Positions 21,388 to 33,399 are shown, numbered from the stretch's first letter. The stretch is 64,000 bases of DNA from Typhlomys cinereus (GCA_023101885.1 JALPQD010000004.1:10871688-10935687), one strand, 5' to 3'. The notes: generated by a model from the letters alone, not told the origin. Program-made: numbers and translations.

Positions 21388-22905
21388 TTATTTGGTATCA
21401 AGTGAATGTGGTGTTGCAGAAAAGCAACTCATCCCTGCATCTTTCACATTTTGTGAACATCATCCAAAGAAAACCAACAGGAAACATCCAGAAGGGATAT
21501 CTGGGAAACATGGTTCAAATCAGTTAAATGACATTTCGCAAAGTCACCATTCCCCCACCTCTAAATGCCAAAATAATCACTTTTATCCTGGAACTTTCTT
21601 CACCAACTCTGGGGAAAAAAAGTAAATCTTCAGAAATTCTTTAAGAGATTCGTGGACAAGATAACTATGACCTCTTCCCAGCCTAAAAACATGAGTTAAA
21701 ATCAACCTCAGGGTGATAAGTATTTTGTATGCATCTAATTAATGCAAATGTTTAAGTACCTTCCAAGGAGAACGCATCTGTTGTTATTTAATCCTAGATT
21801 TAGACCAATAACTTTTGAATCTTTCAGGGCCTATAGGTGCATGTGTAATGCTATTCCATTAGCATGTCCTGAGTCTTTCTCTTTGCTGTTCACTGTGACA
21901 GACATATTATCTTTTGACTGATCTAAATGTGGGACCGCATTATTATTAGTCAATTTGAATCACTTTAAATTACAATTTGTTTAGTTAAGATGCAAGTTCT
22001 GATTTTTCTTGCTCTAATAGTGTGATAAAGCAGCAAGACTATATAGAAGCATTAATCATCAGACTCACAGCTGGGTCTTGTCAACACAATGAAGTAAATT
22101 AAAGCTGAAAGCCATGGTTGAAGCAGCTCTGGAATCATTCTGCTGTTGCCCATACAGCCAAAGCTATTCCATGGTGCTCCAAATGCATAATCTAAAATGG
22201 ATCGAAAATGAGATTCAGCTGGTCTCCAGCACACAAGGGACTCGATGAAAATACGACCCAGTGGACTCTATCTATCATAAATTGTGAGCCAAGTTTTTAT
22301 TAAAACAAAGGACCTGGCAAAGAAATTGCCAAAGTGATGTACTTTAATAATGAGATGGGATTGATAGCTTATTCAATTTACACATCTATTTATCCAGAAG
22401 CTTTTGTTGGGAAGCAAACATGTCTGAATGCTAATCATTCTATATTTGATGCTTGACAACCAGAGTGTGCTATGTGATACTAAAATGTTCTTCTCTTGGT
22501 AGCTGTTGAATTTATAGCAAAGAGTCTAGAAAACTAAAATATTATTGGTGGGCAAAACTGGATGTTATTGAAGTAGCATTGTCCTGAGTATTAACACTAT
22601 CATTTAAAGCTTTGCTTTGTCATGTCTCATACGATTTCGGTACCACAAAAAAATGTTTTTTCTAACTCTGCAAGATCAGACATTACTTCAGAAAAATTTA
22701 ATTGTACATGAAATAGCTTCTATGCTGCCACCAAAATGTTTTAATGTTCACTCACTTATGAGAACCATTTTAGTTGGTATTATTGAGTCAAATTCCTTGG
22801 GAAGATTTTTTAAATCTTTTAAAATAATAGCCAATGTATTAAGCTGAAATAACATAGAAGAACAAACCAGGTATGTAGTCTCACTTTAAATATTTTAAAA
22901 TATTT
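21388..22905. other. Possible short MaLR internal stub, then unassigned DNA
   Basis: The first several tens of bases look like MaLR internal sequence continuing the interrupted LTR. After that, to 22905, I recognise no repeat or exon. Confidence 0.4.
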
Positions 22906-22909
22906 TGCT

Positions 22910-23235
22910 GAGGGATTAAAGAGAGAGCTCAGTTAGTAAACAATTTGCTGTGCAAACAATAAAGTCTAAATTATAATCTCTCAAACCTACATAAAAACTT
23001 GATAGGGTGATACTTGTTTGTAATCCCAGTGTTCCTGCAGCAAGATGGGACAGAGAGACAGGAGAGTCCCTGAATGCTCCTAAGCCAACTAGCCTGGACT
23101 ATATACTGGTGAAATATAAAAGATTCTGTCTCAACAATGTGGAATGTAGGATTTGGCACCCAAGATGTTCTCCCTTCACATGTACTCTTTACATTATATG
23201 ACATGCATGAACATATACAAATGTACCTATAATGA
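22910..23235 (+). mobile_element. B3 SINE, forward, decayed
   Basis: Head GAGAGAGCTCAGTTAGTAAA, then TTGTTTGTAATCCCAGTGTT, GCAAGATGGGACAGAGAGAC, ACTAGCCTGGACTATATACT, GATTCTGTCTCAACAATGTG and TTCTCCCTTCACATGTACTC. The B3 order is intact, but the CA tail is reduced. Confidence 0.75.
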
Positions 23236-23789
23236 ATATGAAAGGAATATGGGATGTGTGTAGGGTCATGTGTTCTTTCTGTCTCCCTCCACCTCTTCAT
23301 GTCCCATGGATGTTCTTTAAGATATCAACATGAACACCCAACCAGACATGAGAAAATTTTACTATTTTCTATATCCAACTTACAAATATTCAGATGCAAG
23401 GAGGTATGTTTGACTTCACTGAAGGTTAAAAGGAAATTTGGTTCACATACGGAATAAAAAATACACCAGAAAGGGGACAATTAAGAATATTTTCTTACTT
23501 TTTGTTCATATAAAGCATAACTGGCAATTTAAAGCACCAAGAGAAAGTTTATATAACATCAGAACAAGAATGGATGTTTTCCTTGTTTAGTGGCAAAGTT
23601 AGGAACAGATAAAGTTTATTGGCTGGTTGATACATCCCTTGCAGTTTCCCCAAATTCTACATTCTGAATCAGACATTAAATTTTAGGTAGGTATAGCAAT
23701 CAGTTGTCATTTGTCACAAAGATGATAGCAATCCTTGACTGCTCTAGACTACCTCTTCCTCTAAAAACACGAGTAGCCCTTTTTTAAAC
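23236..23789. other. Unassigned DNA
   Basis: No recognised repeat or exon. Confidence 0.5.
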
Positions 23790-24800
23790 ATATGTCAAAT
23801 TTTTGTTGTTAAATATTATTTATTCTTTGAAAATTTCATCTAAGTATAAAATATCTTTCAGTCATATACACCTTCCTTATGTTCCTTTCACTCACCCATG
23901 TCCCCATCTTCTTCTAACCCACCTTTCACCATACTTCATGTCCTCCTCTTCTGTTTAAATAATCAATTGAGTCCTTCTATAATAGCATGAACAAACTTCC
24001 AGTGTTTCTCTCTTGCCCTAAAAGCTGTCAACTGTCATTAGTTCCCCAGCTAGGAGTAGGCCTTAAGAATCCCTCCTCCATCCATGCTGGATGTTTGATG
24101 TTCAGGTCACCTCCGTTGGTGTGAGTTCATGTGCATAGTGTCTATAGCATGTTCAAAAGACATTCTTTCTCATTCACCAGATCTTAAATTCTTTCTTCCA
24201 CCTCTTCAATGATGTTCCTACAGCCTTGGGCTAAGGGGATTGAGGTTGATATGCATATTTAAACATCCTAGCTATGGATGGGCACTCACATTCACTTATT
24301 CTCAGTGCTGTGACTACTTAGGACTTTCTGCATTAACCAAAAGTGAAGCTTTTCTAACCACAGCTGAGACCAGCATAAATCTACAGGTACAAACATAAAT
24401 ATTTAGAAGATAGTCTTACCTCATGAAAATTTAGTACAAAAATAACAGTGGGCTTATAACTTTTCTGGGCCTATGACCTCCCCAGCCATGGATCTTTGAA
24501 CAGATATAGATTACCAGGCATTATTTCTTTCTAGTGGAATAGGCCTCAAATTCAATCAGAATTTCTAGTTAGTTGTCCCTTTAACAGTCTTGCCACGATT
24601 GTACCATTGAGCACTTCTTGCATGGCAGGTCAGTACTGAAGCATTTCAGCTAAGACCATTGATGTTTTTTCTCTCCCAGAAGATTTTTCATAGCACCTTT
24701 TAGCCATGATAATATCCAATGTTGTCTTGGGTGATCTGGTCCTGACTAGTAACACTTAGAGGGAGGTCTTCTGGGTTTTGCACTGAGGTTTTCATTTCAT
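23790..24800 (-). mobile_element. Lx-like L1 3'UTR, reverse
   Basis: Matches the reverse 3' region of old rodent L1 (Lx-like): AATTTCATCTAAGTATAAAA, the polypyrimidine part with CACCCATGTCCCCATC, CATTAGTTCCCCAGCTAGGA, CCCTCCTCCATCCATGCTGG, TGTGAGTTCATGTGCATAG and further in CACGATTGTACCATTGAGCA, in the expected order. Non-coding and truncated before ORF2. Confidence 0.65.
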
Positions 24801-24869
24801 ATCTAATACTTTCTGGGAGCAGCATTGTAGACATGTAGAGGGTGGTGATGGTTTTAGGTACATTTTAGA

Positions 24870-25800
24870 GGTATTGGTATTGTATTTTTTGAAATTATAT
24901 TTGTTCTTTCATAACTTCGCATATGTACACAATACATTCTGCCCACTTTTCCCTGCCCTTTTCTCACTCCCTAACACCCTCCCTAAACCTCTCTTTTTCT
25001 GTATAAATCTCCATTTCACATTCTTGTCTGCTATTTTGTTTAGCTTTATCTTGTTACCACTGACTTCAACTTGATATCACTGTATGATCATAGATTTGGG
25101 ATTTTCTGCAGAATCATGGTGACTTCAGTGTGGGAACACAACTGAAGTAAATGCCTGACAGTTCCCCAGAATCCATTAATAACCAGTGAGTAGTTCAGCA
25201 CTAAGAGGTAGGTACCTTGAATTCCTTTCACACTCCTAATCTGTGAGTGACTACTGATGGATCAGTATTCCATGGGTCAGTCAAGCAACTAACATGAGTT
25301 CATGATTGCACTGCCTAGAAGATGGCACCTTGAAGATTTCTCCCTACCTTGTGCCTCCCACCCCACATGTGCAACGCTTCCCAAGCCCCAGAAGAATTGA
25401 AATAAATATAACATTTGGGCAACACTGGGTCTCTGCATTCACTGCCAACCACTACTCAGACTCTAATCAAGATCAAAAGTTGTCCCAGTCCATGGGTAAA
25501 GCAGAGCTATTTAGTGATCAGTTTTTAATTTCATTTAGGTTAAAGAACTGAATTCTACCCTTGAGCTTGCAACCTGCTTGATCAGGGTTCAAAGTACCAG
25601 ATAATGATTCTCTTCTGTAATATGAGCCTTGAATCAATCAGGGAGCAGTTGGTTACCCCCATAACAGCGCATCATTCTTACAAAAGGGATCAAATTTTAC
25701 CTGGCAGATTGGTATTTTAGTCTGTAAGTGAACGAGACCACTCATGTACTTTATACCCCTGCAGGATACCATGTGGTACTTTGAAAATTAATCAACAAAA
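24870..25800 (-). mobile_element. Second Lx-like L1 3'UTR, reverse
   Basis: TTGAAATTATATTTGTTCTT leads into a pyrimidine-rich end (24945-25020). From 25540 the blocks TCAATCAGGGAGCAGTTGG, TTACCCCCATAACAGCGC and CTGGCAGATTGGTATTTTAG match a further part of the Lx-type 3'UTR. The middle (25080-25500) is uncertain and may contain unrelated DNA. Confidence 0.5.
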
Positions 25801-25999
25801 GGAAATTTCCAGCTCTCTTCTAGATTAGTCTCACAACCATGGTGTGCAGTGTCTTCATCAGTAAAGTCCTATTATCTCATTCTGATGATTATTCATAAGA
25901 ACAATGAGAGCCTGTACTGGTCAGGAAAGTTATATTATACTTGCCAGTTATTTCTTTCATGTTTCCCCATACTTCATTATAACCTTGTGGTGAATTTAC

Positions 26000-26300
26000 T
26001 GTTCATGTCTCCTGAGAACAAATATGCTGAACCTGAAATACTGATGTGATGGCATTAGGAAGTAGGGCCCTTGGATGGCTAGGTGGTGAAGCAGAGCTCA
26101 TGAGCAAGGACTGTTTAAAGTTCTTTGGTCTCCCCACCACGTGTAGACATGGGCAGGAATCAAGAACTCACCCACTAGTAACCAAATATGCTAGCACCAC
26201 AATTTGAATTACTTACTTCCAAATCTGTGAGAAATAAACTTGGTATTTATAAGTACCCAACCTGTCATTTTAATTAAAGCATTGAATCCATTAGGATAGT
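26000..26300 (+). mobile_element. MLT1-type MaLR LTR, forward
   Basis: Blocks in MLT1 order: GATGTGATGGCATTAGGAAG, TAGGGCCCTTGGATGG, CAGAGCTCATGAGC, then CAAATCTGTGAGAAATAAAC with TTTATAAG (the LTR poly-A-signal region). Strongly diverged, so an old insertion. Confidence 0.65.
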
Positions 26301-26340
26301 GTGCCAACAAATTCAATGTTTTTGTGGCCAAAACACAAAA

Positions 26341-26395
26341 ATACATCCATGCATACATACATACACACATATATACATACATACATACATATTGA
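26341..26395. repeat. (ATAC)n tetranucleotide repeat
   Basis: Interrupted CATACATACATA units with one ACACATATAT break. Confidence 0.9.
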
Positions 26396-27719
26396 ATGTC
26401 TTTCCAAGGGAAAAAATAGTGCTTTTCTTTTCTTTACAAAATGTCACAACTGAAGTAATGGAAAAGTCATTAGGCTTCATCCATATAAATGGACTCCATC
26501 TCTGAAAAAAAAAGTTGGATCCATGACTTCCAGATTCCTCATGTTATGTTCTCTCTCAGGGCAATTACCTCTGGCCATTCTGGAAATGCATACTGCCTAC
26601 AAAGGCATCAGAATAAGGTCTTTTAACGTGTTGTCAATGATATAAGTCCTCTTTCTCATGTGGCATTGTGAAATAATGCACAAAGCACATACTCCCTTTT
26701 ACACTTTTTCCTCTCTCTCTTTGTCTCCACCAACCTCCTGTCAATCACTGGAAATTCACCATGCTTTGAAAGTAAAGGTCTCACCAGATATAAAGAAGTC
26801 CATCACTTTCTACACCGTGATTGTGGAAGCATGAAGCCAGGATTTTGCTGTTGACTCACTTTTTTCTCTCTGGAGGTGGAAGAATTAAAACATATGATTC
26901 ATTTTTCATAGAACAAGAATATAGATTTTTTTCTTTTATTTCTGTTTGCCAAAAGTACTATATCCTTCATAAATTCTGAGGTAATTTTCTCTGGCACATT
27001 TAGTCATACTGTCTCAGAGACTTCGGTTCTGTTTCATAGACACCACTGGTCTTTCTGACTAGATAGGCTCTGCATTCCTATATGTAGCTCTTCCTGAAGC
27101 TCCTTAACAGTTTTACACATCACTCATTATCTGTTCCATGCTCTGCCAAGAAATTTAAAAAAAAAAAAACTGCTTTCAAAGTTTATTTTAACATTAGACT
27201 GCAGAAAAGCATCGAATCTTGTCATTACATTTATAATTGAATACCAGTCAGGGAGGAAATAAATTAAGTTCCCACAAAGTGTTCAGTAAGTGATTTGAGG
27301 GAGACATTTTTGTCACCAAAATCAATTTACTTCACCTTTTCAAATGACCCTCAATTTTCAGGTCAATTTTAAAATTCTGTTCTTCATGTTATGGTCTTAT
27401 TGACTAAAATATAATCTGAAAGATTAAGGGAAGCCATTCCTCACCAAAGAAACCAAGTCCTGGCATGATAGAGAGAGGATCATGGCACGAACTGAGGAAG
27501 AGCTCAGTCCTGAATACATTCAGTCTTTGAATTCAGTTCTGCTTGAGTCCCCATGCCCTAGAAGTTTTTAAATTATGGGAATAAATAGATTCTCTTTTCT
27601 TGCTTAACTAGTTTGAAAATTGTCTTCAGTCATTTGTAACAATACAGTGGAGTCAGGCCTTGAACCCAATTCTTCATGACTTCAGAGCAGACTCTATTAG
27701 TCACACACAATATTTTCTC

Positions 27720-28034
27720 TCAATGCTTATTGTGAGAGTCTCCCATCCATATAGTGACTTGCAAGTGAACGCTACTCTGCCATTTCCTTCCTCTATTAAT
27801 AATGAGGAAATCATATTGTATGCATTCAAATGTGTCTGATGTGGCAGTTTGCTGAGGAATGGCAAGTGCAGCAGATAGTTTACCAAAGCAATGTCCTATA
27901 TCATGAATGAGCTTTTCATTAGCAATGTCATAACGAGTTTTCTGTAGACTCGAGGCATGTATTATTTGAAAGATGCCATTAAGAGATATGCCAATGTAAT
28001 TCTCTTCCTCTTCCAAAATGATCCCCTGATTCAA
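27720..28034 (-). other. Unassigned 104-codon open frame
   Basis: A minus-strand frame in apparently non-repetitive DNA. The peptide has an acidic EEEEN segment near the start and ordinary composition. No family is recognised. I found no convincing splice or promoter context. A chance frame is the default reading. Confidence 0.15.
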
Positions 28035-28349
28035 GATGTTTCATCCCTTAGGTAAAACTATGTAAATATTTTTAATGGGCACCACACATAGGGCCCCTCT
28101 GCTTCACTGTTGACTAGAGTCATTTCAATATATTCAAGTAGAGGGCTGAATGGCTCTTCTCTTATGCCTTCAACTAAAAAGAAAATCGTTTCACCTGATT
28201 TAGACTCTTTGGACTTTACCACACATTTAATCTGTCAGAACAAATTAGAGTCAGAGGAAAAATGACTGTTCTCAAATGAACAGCCTTTAGCAGGACCGAT
28301 GAAAGATTTCTTTTTCACTTGGCACACAGAGAATCTGCTACTCCTTGCG

Positions 28350-28760
28350 CTGGAAGAACACAGTGTGTGTTGATTTTTTGAGAAATACTCGTACTAACTG
28401 GCTCTGAAATGAACAACGTCCCTATGATTGTTTGTCAAGTGTCCATGTAAAGGCTCTCATTCTTCAATGTCCTTGGCACAGAAATATGCACCAGCAAAGG
28501 TTGCACCTTCTGTACCATACCTAACTTGGCAGCACTGCTGGATTGTTCCAGTGTACGGACTTCTCTGAAATTAGTGCTAAATATGAGTAAACACGGGAAC
28601 AGTCTGTCAAAAAACAAGACAGCAGCCTACAGCGACTGCAGTGAAAACGCAAAGTCGCAAGATACAGAACTGCCTGGCACAGTAAATAAGCCGCTAGCTT
28701 TGATTGCATTTGAGTTCTTCAGTTTTCACGCCCCGACTAGTCCTCCACTGCTGCTCTGAG
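28350..28760. other. CpG-bearing unique patch with overlapping open frames
   Basis: Within AT-rich, CpG-poor DNA this interval holds about a dozen CpGs (for example CAACGTCC, GTACGGAC, AGCGACTG, AACGCAAAGTCGCA, GCCGCTAGC, CACGCCCCGACT). It also carries open frames of 60-77 codons on both strands (28435-28617 and 28521-28709 minus, 28526-28759 plus). It may be an ancient regulatory element or exon. No function can be read from the sequence. Confidence 0.25.
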
Positions 28761-30023
28761 CATCCAGTGAAGTTGAAGGGAGGTTGAACAGTATGTCCTG
28801 TATGTAAAACCTATTTTACCTTGAGGTTCTTTAACTATTACTTCACCTCTGCACTTAGCTAACAAGGGGTATGAACAATGGGAAGAAAGAGATAACCTCA
28901 GATAGCTGCAGGGTTGGGTAGAGCCAGGAGACCAAAACTTATTTATGCAAAAGACAATGGTCATGTGATTGGCTGGAGGCTTATAGCTCAATTTTAATTG
29001 TGTATTTTTAACAGAAAAGGAGAATGGCATTCATTCATTGCCATTTTTATGAGGAATCCATAACTATTAATCACTGTAAACAGCGATAGCATGGCAACAA
29101 TTTATTGGGTAAGAATATGTAAACAAGGCAACAGCAGTAAAATGTGGTCTCCATTAAGAAATGGCAGTGAAGTATGTAAGTTAAGCACATGTACATTTTT
29201 TTTAATCAATAAAGCAGCAAACAGGTGATGCTGATAAAAGCAAACTTGTTATGCTACTCATGGTACAATGGTACATCATATACTATTATGTACACAAGAA
29301 AAATTTTGATAATAAATGTGCCACTGGCTTGATTTTGCTAAAGTTTTCAGCATTAGTTTAAAGTGTATTAGCTCTACTTATTTAAAAAGTTCTCCATAAA
29401 ACACTATGAGGTGTTACTTTGGAGTAACCTCGTATACCTCTTGTTTATCATTTTGCTGACTGCATCAGGAGACCAGGTTGAATGACTGACCGACACCGTC
29501 TGTGATATTTGCTCAATTATGAAATCACGCATCTCATCATGTCTCTCCACCATTCAGTGACAGAAGACTCTGTACATATTCTGACAGACAATTTAGCTGC
29601 TCATATTTGTCAGATAGCTTCTTCTTTGAAAGCAGAGCAGGATATTTTTTTTCCCTGAGAAGCAGAAATGCTGAAAGGGATGAAACAAAAATTTAGACTT
29701 CAAAAAAATCCTAGCAGTCAGCCAGTGAAACTCGGTGAAAAATTTAAATCTCTGACAAAATGGCCTTCTGACACCTGTTTGAAAATTCGTATCTCAGAAA
29801 GTAAAGATTCACTACTTTCTGAGACACATTGAAGGTCTAACAGTTTAGAACCATTCCTCAAATTGTACTGAAATATGACAGAAGTGCCACAGATCTCCCT
29901 TCTTATCAGCACAAAACTATGAATGTTTGTTAGTATCTTCTGTGAAAAGGCTGGTCAAGATTTAATATACTGTAGGAGCTATATCATTTAAAATATGACT
30001 ATGGGTCTCAGAAAAGTGGTTCT

Positions 30024-30026
<3 letters not shown>

Positions 30027-30060
<34 letters not shown>
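30027..30060. repeat. (GT)n microsatellite
   Basis: About 16 uninterrupted GT units, without SINE sequence on either side that I can see. Confidence 0.9.
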
Positions 30061-30061
<1 letters not shown>

Positions 30062-30259
30062 GGTGGAGCTAATATGGCAATAGGAAGGAGAATTTTCTAG
30101 TGACCTAACAAGACCAAGAGTAGCAAGACTTATCATTTCAACTGTATTACAAGATATGATTCAGTCGTTTATTTACAAAATAAATATGTCATTTCTTATG
30201 AAAATGTTAGTTGAAATAGGGTAGTAGCCTTTAGCATATCTAGGAAAGCTATCTTGGTT

Positions 30260-30870
30260 ACTTTGGTTTTTAATTAAATTAAATTATTTAAATTTACAAA
30301 TTAAATTTAAATTATTTAAATTTAACATGAGCTAATGTCTTTGCCCTGATCCCCTTACTGCCCCCACCTACCGCCTCTCCCACCTTCCCCTCCCTTCATC
30401 AATCCTGTCCTGTCCCATCCCTTCTTCTATCCCTTTGTTTATGTGTATCATAAGACTCCTTTTGGGATGCCTGTGTTGGTAAGGAAGTCAGATTCCTGTT
30501 GAACTTTATGTGTCTGTCTCTTCAATGGGCAAACTTGTAAGTGGGGAGGTTCCTCTTCCCTTCTCTAGCACTGACTCTGAGATACTCTCTGAGAGCAGTT
30601 GTTTCATCTAAGATCCGAATTAGTCCTTGGGGGAAAGTTGATATGTCAGTCATTGTGTAAATTTAGTGGTAAGAGTTCTCATTGCAATGAGATTCTGGGT
30701 ATAGTATCCCTGTCTTGACTGTAGTGTATTGGTCAGAAGTACCTCACTTCACTTTTAAGCTCTTACAATCTTGCTGCCCCTTCTTCATCAAGGTTTCCTG
30801 AGCCTTGGTGTGGAATAAGATTTAGATGGCCTGATTAGGACTGAGTAATTCAGGTTCACTGATATTCTGT
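30260..30870 (-). mobile_element. L1 3'UTR, reverse
   Basis: An AAATT-type simple tail (30268-30330) is followed by a pyrimidine tract (30345-30430). Then come CTTCCCTTCTCTAGC, TATGTCAGTCATTGTG, TGGTCAGAAGTACCTCACTT, CTTACAATCTTGCTGCCCC and TTTCCTGAGCCTTGG, all in the order seen at 12.5 and 52.4 kb. Confidence 0.7.
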
Positions 30871-31159
30871 TCTCTGGCTTGATGTGGTTTTCTGCCTTAC
30901 TAGTCTTCCATTATAATAGAATACAACTTGGTTGTGCTCTGAGAGCTGTTTTCCCCCTTAAGGTTAAAAAAGGGAGTGTTTGGGCGATATTTATCATCAA
31001 TTTTTTTTATAGTTAGCACTAGGATATCTGTTTTTACTTCTGTTCTATTGTTATTTTGATAAGTTAACGGTATCAGGCATGATTTCATTTTTGTTATTTT
31101 AAAGAAAATTAAAAACATGCAAACCATGGTCACTCTGCACATATAAAGTTCAAATTTCA
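30871..31159. other. Unassigned DNA
   Basis: Possibly continues the L1 on its left (at 12.5-13.4 kb the family has further 3'UTR here), but divergence prevents a firm call. Confidence 0.4.
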
Positions 31160-31268
31160 AACTTTACTTGAACTGAAACTCCCCATGTTAGCCAGGCTGC
31201 CCTCAAATGTGGTAATTTCCTTGCCTCAGTTTCCCAATTGCTGGGATCTAGTCATCAAGCCCAGATTT
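31160..31268 (-). mobile_element. B1 SINE fragment, reverse
   Basis: CCATGTTAGCCAGGCTGCCC, TCCTTGCCTCAGTTTCCC and AATTGCTGGGATCTAGTCAT are the reverse blocks of 7SL-derived B1 (ordinarily AGCCAGGCTGGCC..., GCCTCAGCCTCCC, GTGCTGGGATTACAGG). Confidence 0.65.
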
Positions 31269-31359
31269 AAAATAATATTGCTTAGCCAAATGCTGAAGCA
31301 ATTTTGGGTTGTAAGAGTAAATCAAAGAATACTTATAAGCTCATTAGCTTAATAAAAGA

Positions 31360-31720
31360 GAATTTTTAAAATTTTTCTACTTTTACAAGGATATTAAGTA
31401 TTCATTCCAGCTTCCTTCCCTCCTCCCTCCCTCTCATTCCCTCTGTTCCCTTCACCGTTCCCTCCCACTCCCACTCACTCTTCTGTCCCACTCACCCTTC
31501 TGCCTATATGCTTTTATGGACCCCAAGGTTCATTCTAGCTTGTCTACTCCAGTGAGAGCTCAGGCTTCTGAGGTATATCAAGTTACCTCTCTTCAGACCA
31601 CCCCACTGATATGTGCATTTCCCTTCACTCATCCGGTTTTAGACTCAAAGATTTCCACTAAGAGTTCCCATTCTATGGGTATATAATAACAGCTGCCTAC
31701 ACAGCACTTTGATGTACAAT
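31360..31720 (-). mobile_element. L1 3'UTR, reverse
   Basis: T-rich start, pyrimidine tract with CTCCCTCCCTCTCATTCCCT, then TTCTGCCTATATGCTTTTAT, GAGAGCTCAGGCTTCTGAGG and AGTTACCTCTCTTCAGACC. It parallels the 52.4-kb L1 (CTTACCTATCTGCTTATGTG, GGCTCAGGTCTCTGTGG). Confidence 0.65.
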
Positions 31721-31904
31721 CATTTTCCATGTTAAACATTGCTTTCTTCTATCATTTTAGATTGCTAGATTAATCCCATTTAGCAAGCCAAATCTGATAA
31801 ATCTAACTTTTTTGTGAAACGCTTTGCTCTTAAAAGTTCAATAGCTATAAGTTACTAGAAGGATGTTCAGGCATGAAAACTTTCTAATCCTTAAAAACAT
31901 ATTG

Positions 31905-32190
31905 CTTGGATTGTGGAACTGGCTCAGTGGATAAAGTGCTTGTCATACTAGCACCAGGACTTGCAGTTCAGATCTCCAGAACCCATGTAAAAGTGGGCAG
32001 GCATTTGCATCGGCTTATATTCCAATACTCATGGAACAGACGCCCAAGCAAATTGGATAGCTGCACTTGTCAATCTCTGTCTTCAGCTGAGAGATCATGC
32101 CTTCAAAAATAAAATATAGAACTTTTGAGGAAGACACCTACACACACACACATTTGAACATGAATCTGTACTCACATGTGCACCCCATAT
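31905..32190 (+). mobile_element. B3 SINE, forward
   Basis: Head GAACTGGCTCAGTGGATAAA with AGTGCTTGTCATACTAGCAC, then CAGAACCCATGTAAAAGTGG and TCTGTCTTCAGCTGAGAGAT, then a CA-rich end ATGAATCTGTACTCACATGT. Confidence 0.7.
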
Positions 32191-32293
32191 TAGGGGTTTG
32201 CTGTGTTGGCTATGGCAGATTCTTCCTGGCTCCCTTCTATTCATCTTATCCTATCATGACATGTATTTTGTGCAAAACATTTTTTTGAAAAAC

Positions 32294-32387
32294 ACTGCTT
32301 TATTTTTTTACTCTGTATATAGTATTTGTTAAGTCATTTTGACTGCTTTATTTTTACTCTGTATATAGTATTTGTTAAGTCATTTTG
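32294..32387. repeat. Tandem duplication of a 48-bp unit
   Basis: ACTGCTTTATTTTT...ACTCTGTATATAGTATTTGT...CATTTTG occurs at 32294-32341 and again at 32342-32387. The copies differ only in the length of the T run (46 against 48 bp), so the duplication is recent. Confidence 0.95.
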
Positions 32388-32439
32388 ACAGGTCTGATTT
32401 AGTTGCCATGAACTACTACTTTACTTTTGCTCTTTCTCT

Positions 32440-32560
32440 TACCACATGTGCACATGTGTGTGTGAATGGATATTCACATATGCATGCAGATATGCATGCA
32501 GAGATCCTTCTGTCTCTGCATCCCCACTGTTGGGATTTCAGATACGTGTCACTAGACCTG
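32440..32560 (-). mobile_element. SINE fragment (B3/B1-type), reverse
   Basis: TCCTTCTGTCTCTGCATCCC, CCACTGTTGGGATTTCAGAT and ACGTGTCACTAGACCTG are the reverse right part of a B3/B1-like element. It is truncated where a T18-type run and the next SINE begin. Confidence 0.5.
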
Positions 32561-32580
32561 TTTTTTTTTTTTTTTTTTTG

Positions 32581-32836
32581 CATGTGTATGTATGTGTGCA
32601 AGAGGACACTTGCGTGTATGTCCGTAAAGAGGCTCAAAAGTGACAACAGGATCATACTGAATTGCCTTTACCACTTTTTTGCTTCATTTTGAGGTTTCCC
32701 AGGATCAGCCTTCCAAAACTGGAATTACAAGTTTCCGCCATACACCCAATATTTTTATATGGGATCTGGGATTCAAACTCAGGTCCTTTTGCTTGCCAGA
32801 CAAAGGATTTAACCACTGAGCCATCTCCTCAGCAAG
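32581..32836 (-). mobile_element. Lineage-specific SINE, older subfamily, reverse
   Basis: A GTATGTATGTGTGCAAGAGG tail is followed by AGTGACAACAGGATCATACT, CTTCATTTTGAGGTTTCCCA, GGGATCTGGGATTCAAACTC and the head AACCACTGAGCCATCTCCTC. More decayed than the 12.1-kb copy. Confidence 0.7.
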
Positions 32837-32907
32837 ATTCCTGAATTTTTTACATGAGTATTGGGTTTATGTCCTCATGTATACATAGCAAAGTTTCTTT
32901 TCTGTAC

Positions 32908-33394
32908 TGTATTAGGGTTCTCTAGAGTCACAGAATCAACAGAATGAATATATAAATAGGGAATTTATTGAGTTGACTTATGAGATATGGCCGAGGTAGT
33001 CCAATGATGGCTGCCAGTAGCTGCTCAGTCCAGTAGTCCAGTGAGTGACAGCTGAAGGCTGGAGGATTCCTGGAGAGTCTTTAGTCACGTTGAAGACTTG
33101 GAGGGTTGGACAGCTGGAGGGTCGAAGAAATGAAGAAACCAGGAAGCAGGAACAGAGAGTGTTTTTCTAGCACAGCTTCAGAGAGTCTCCCCTCTTCCCA
33201 GTCTCCTGTTCTATGGTTCCTTTAATCTGGTCCACTACTGGGAGGTTCCAATGATATTTAGGGAGATTCCAATCAGTTCTAGGGCTGGTCTTTGTATTGT
33301 AAATGTATTGATCCAGATCATCTCTTCAGGTGGTCTCAGCTGATCTTAGTTAATGCTAGGTGTATCAAGTTGACACCCAGGATTAACTATCACA
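32908..33394 (-). mobile_element. ERVL-type (MLT2-like) LTR, reverse
   Basis: Plus strand starts TGTATTAGGGTTCTCTAGAG and ends AAGTTGACACCCAGGATTAA...ATCACA, the reverse termini of MLT2-like ERVL LTRs. CACTACTGGGAGGTTCC and CAGCTGATCTTAG lie inside. The flanking pentamers (TGTAC and TATGC) agree at only three positions, so the TSD is decayed or the ends are slightly off. No internal region. Confidence 0.7.
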
Positions 33395-33399
33395 TATGC

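Larger units (their letters stand above)
26396..30020. other. Longest stretch without recognised transposons
   Basis: About 3.6 kb in which I cannot place any transposon. It includes an A12 run at 27158-27169, a 104-codon minus frame (27720-28034) and a small CpG-bearing patch (28350-28760), both listed separately. Lack of repeats may mean old decayed repeats or constrained non-coding DNA. Confidence 0.5.
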
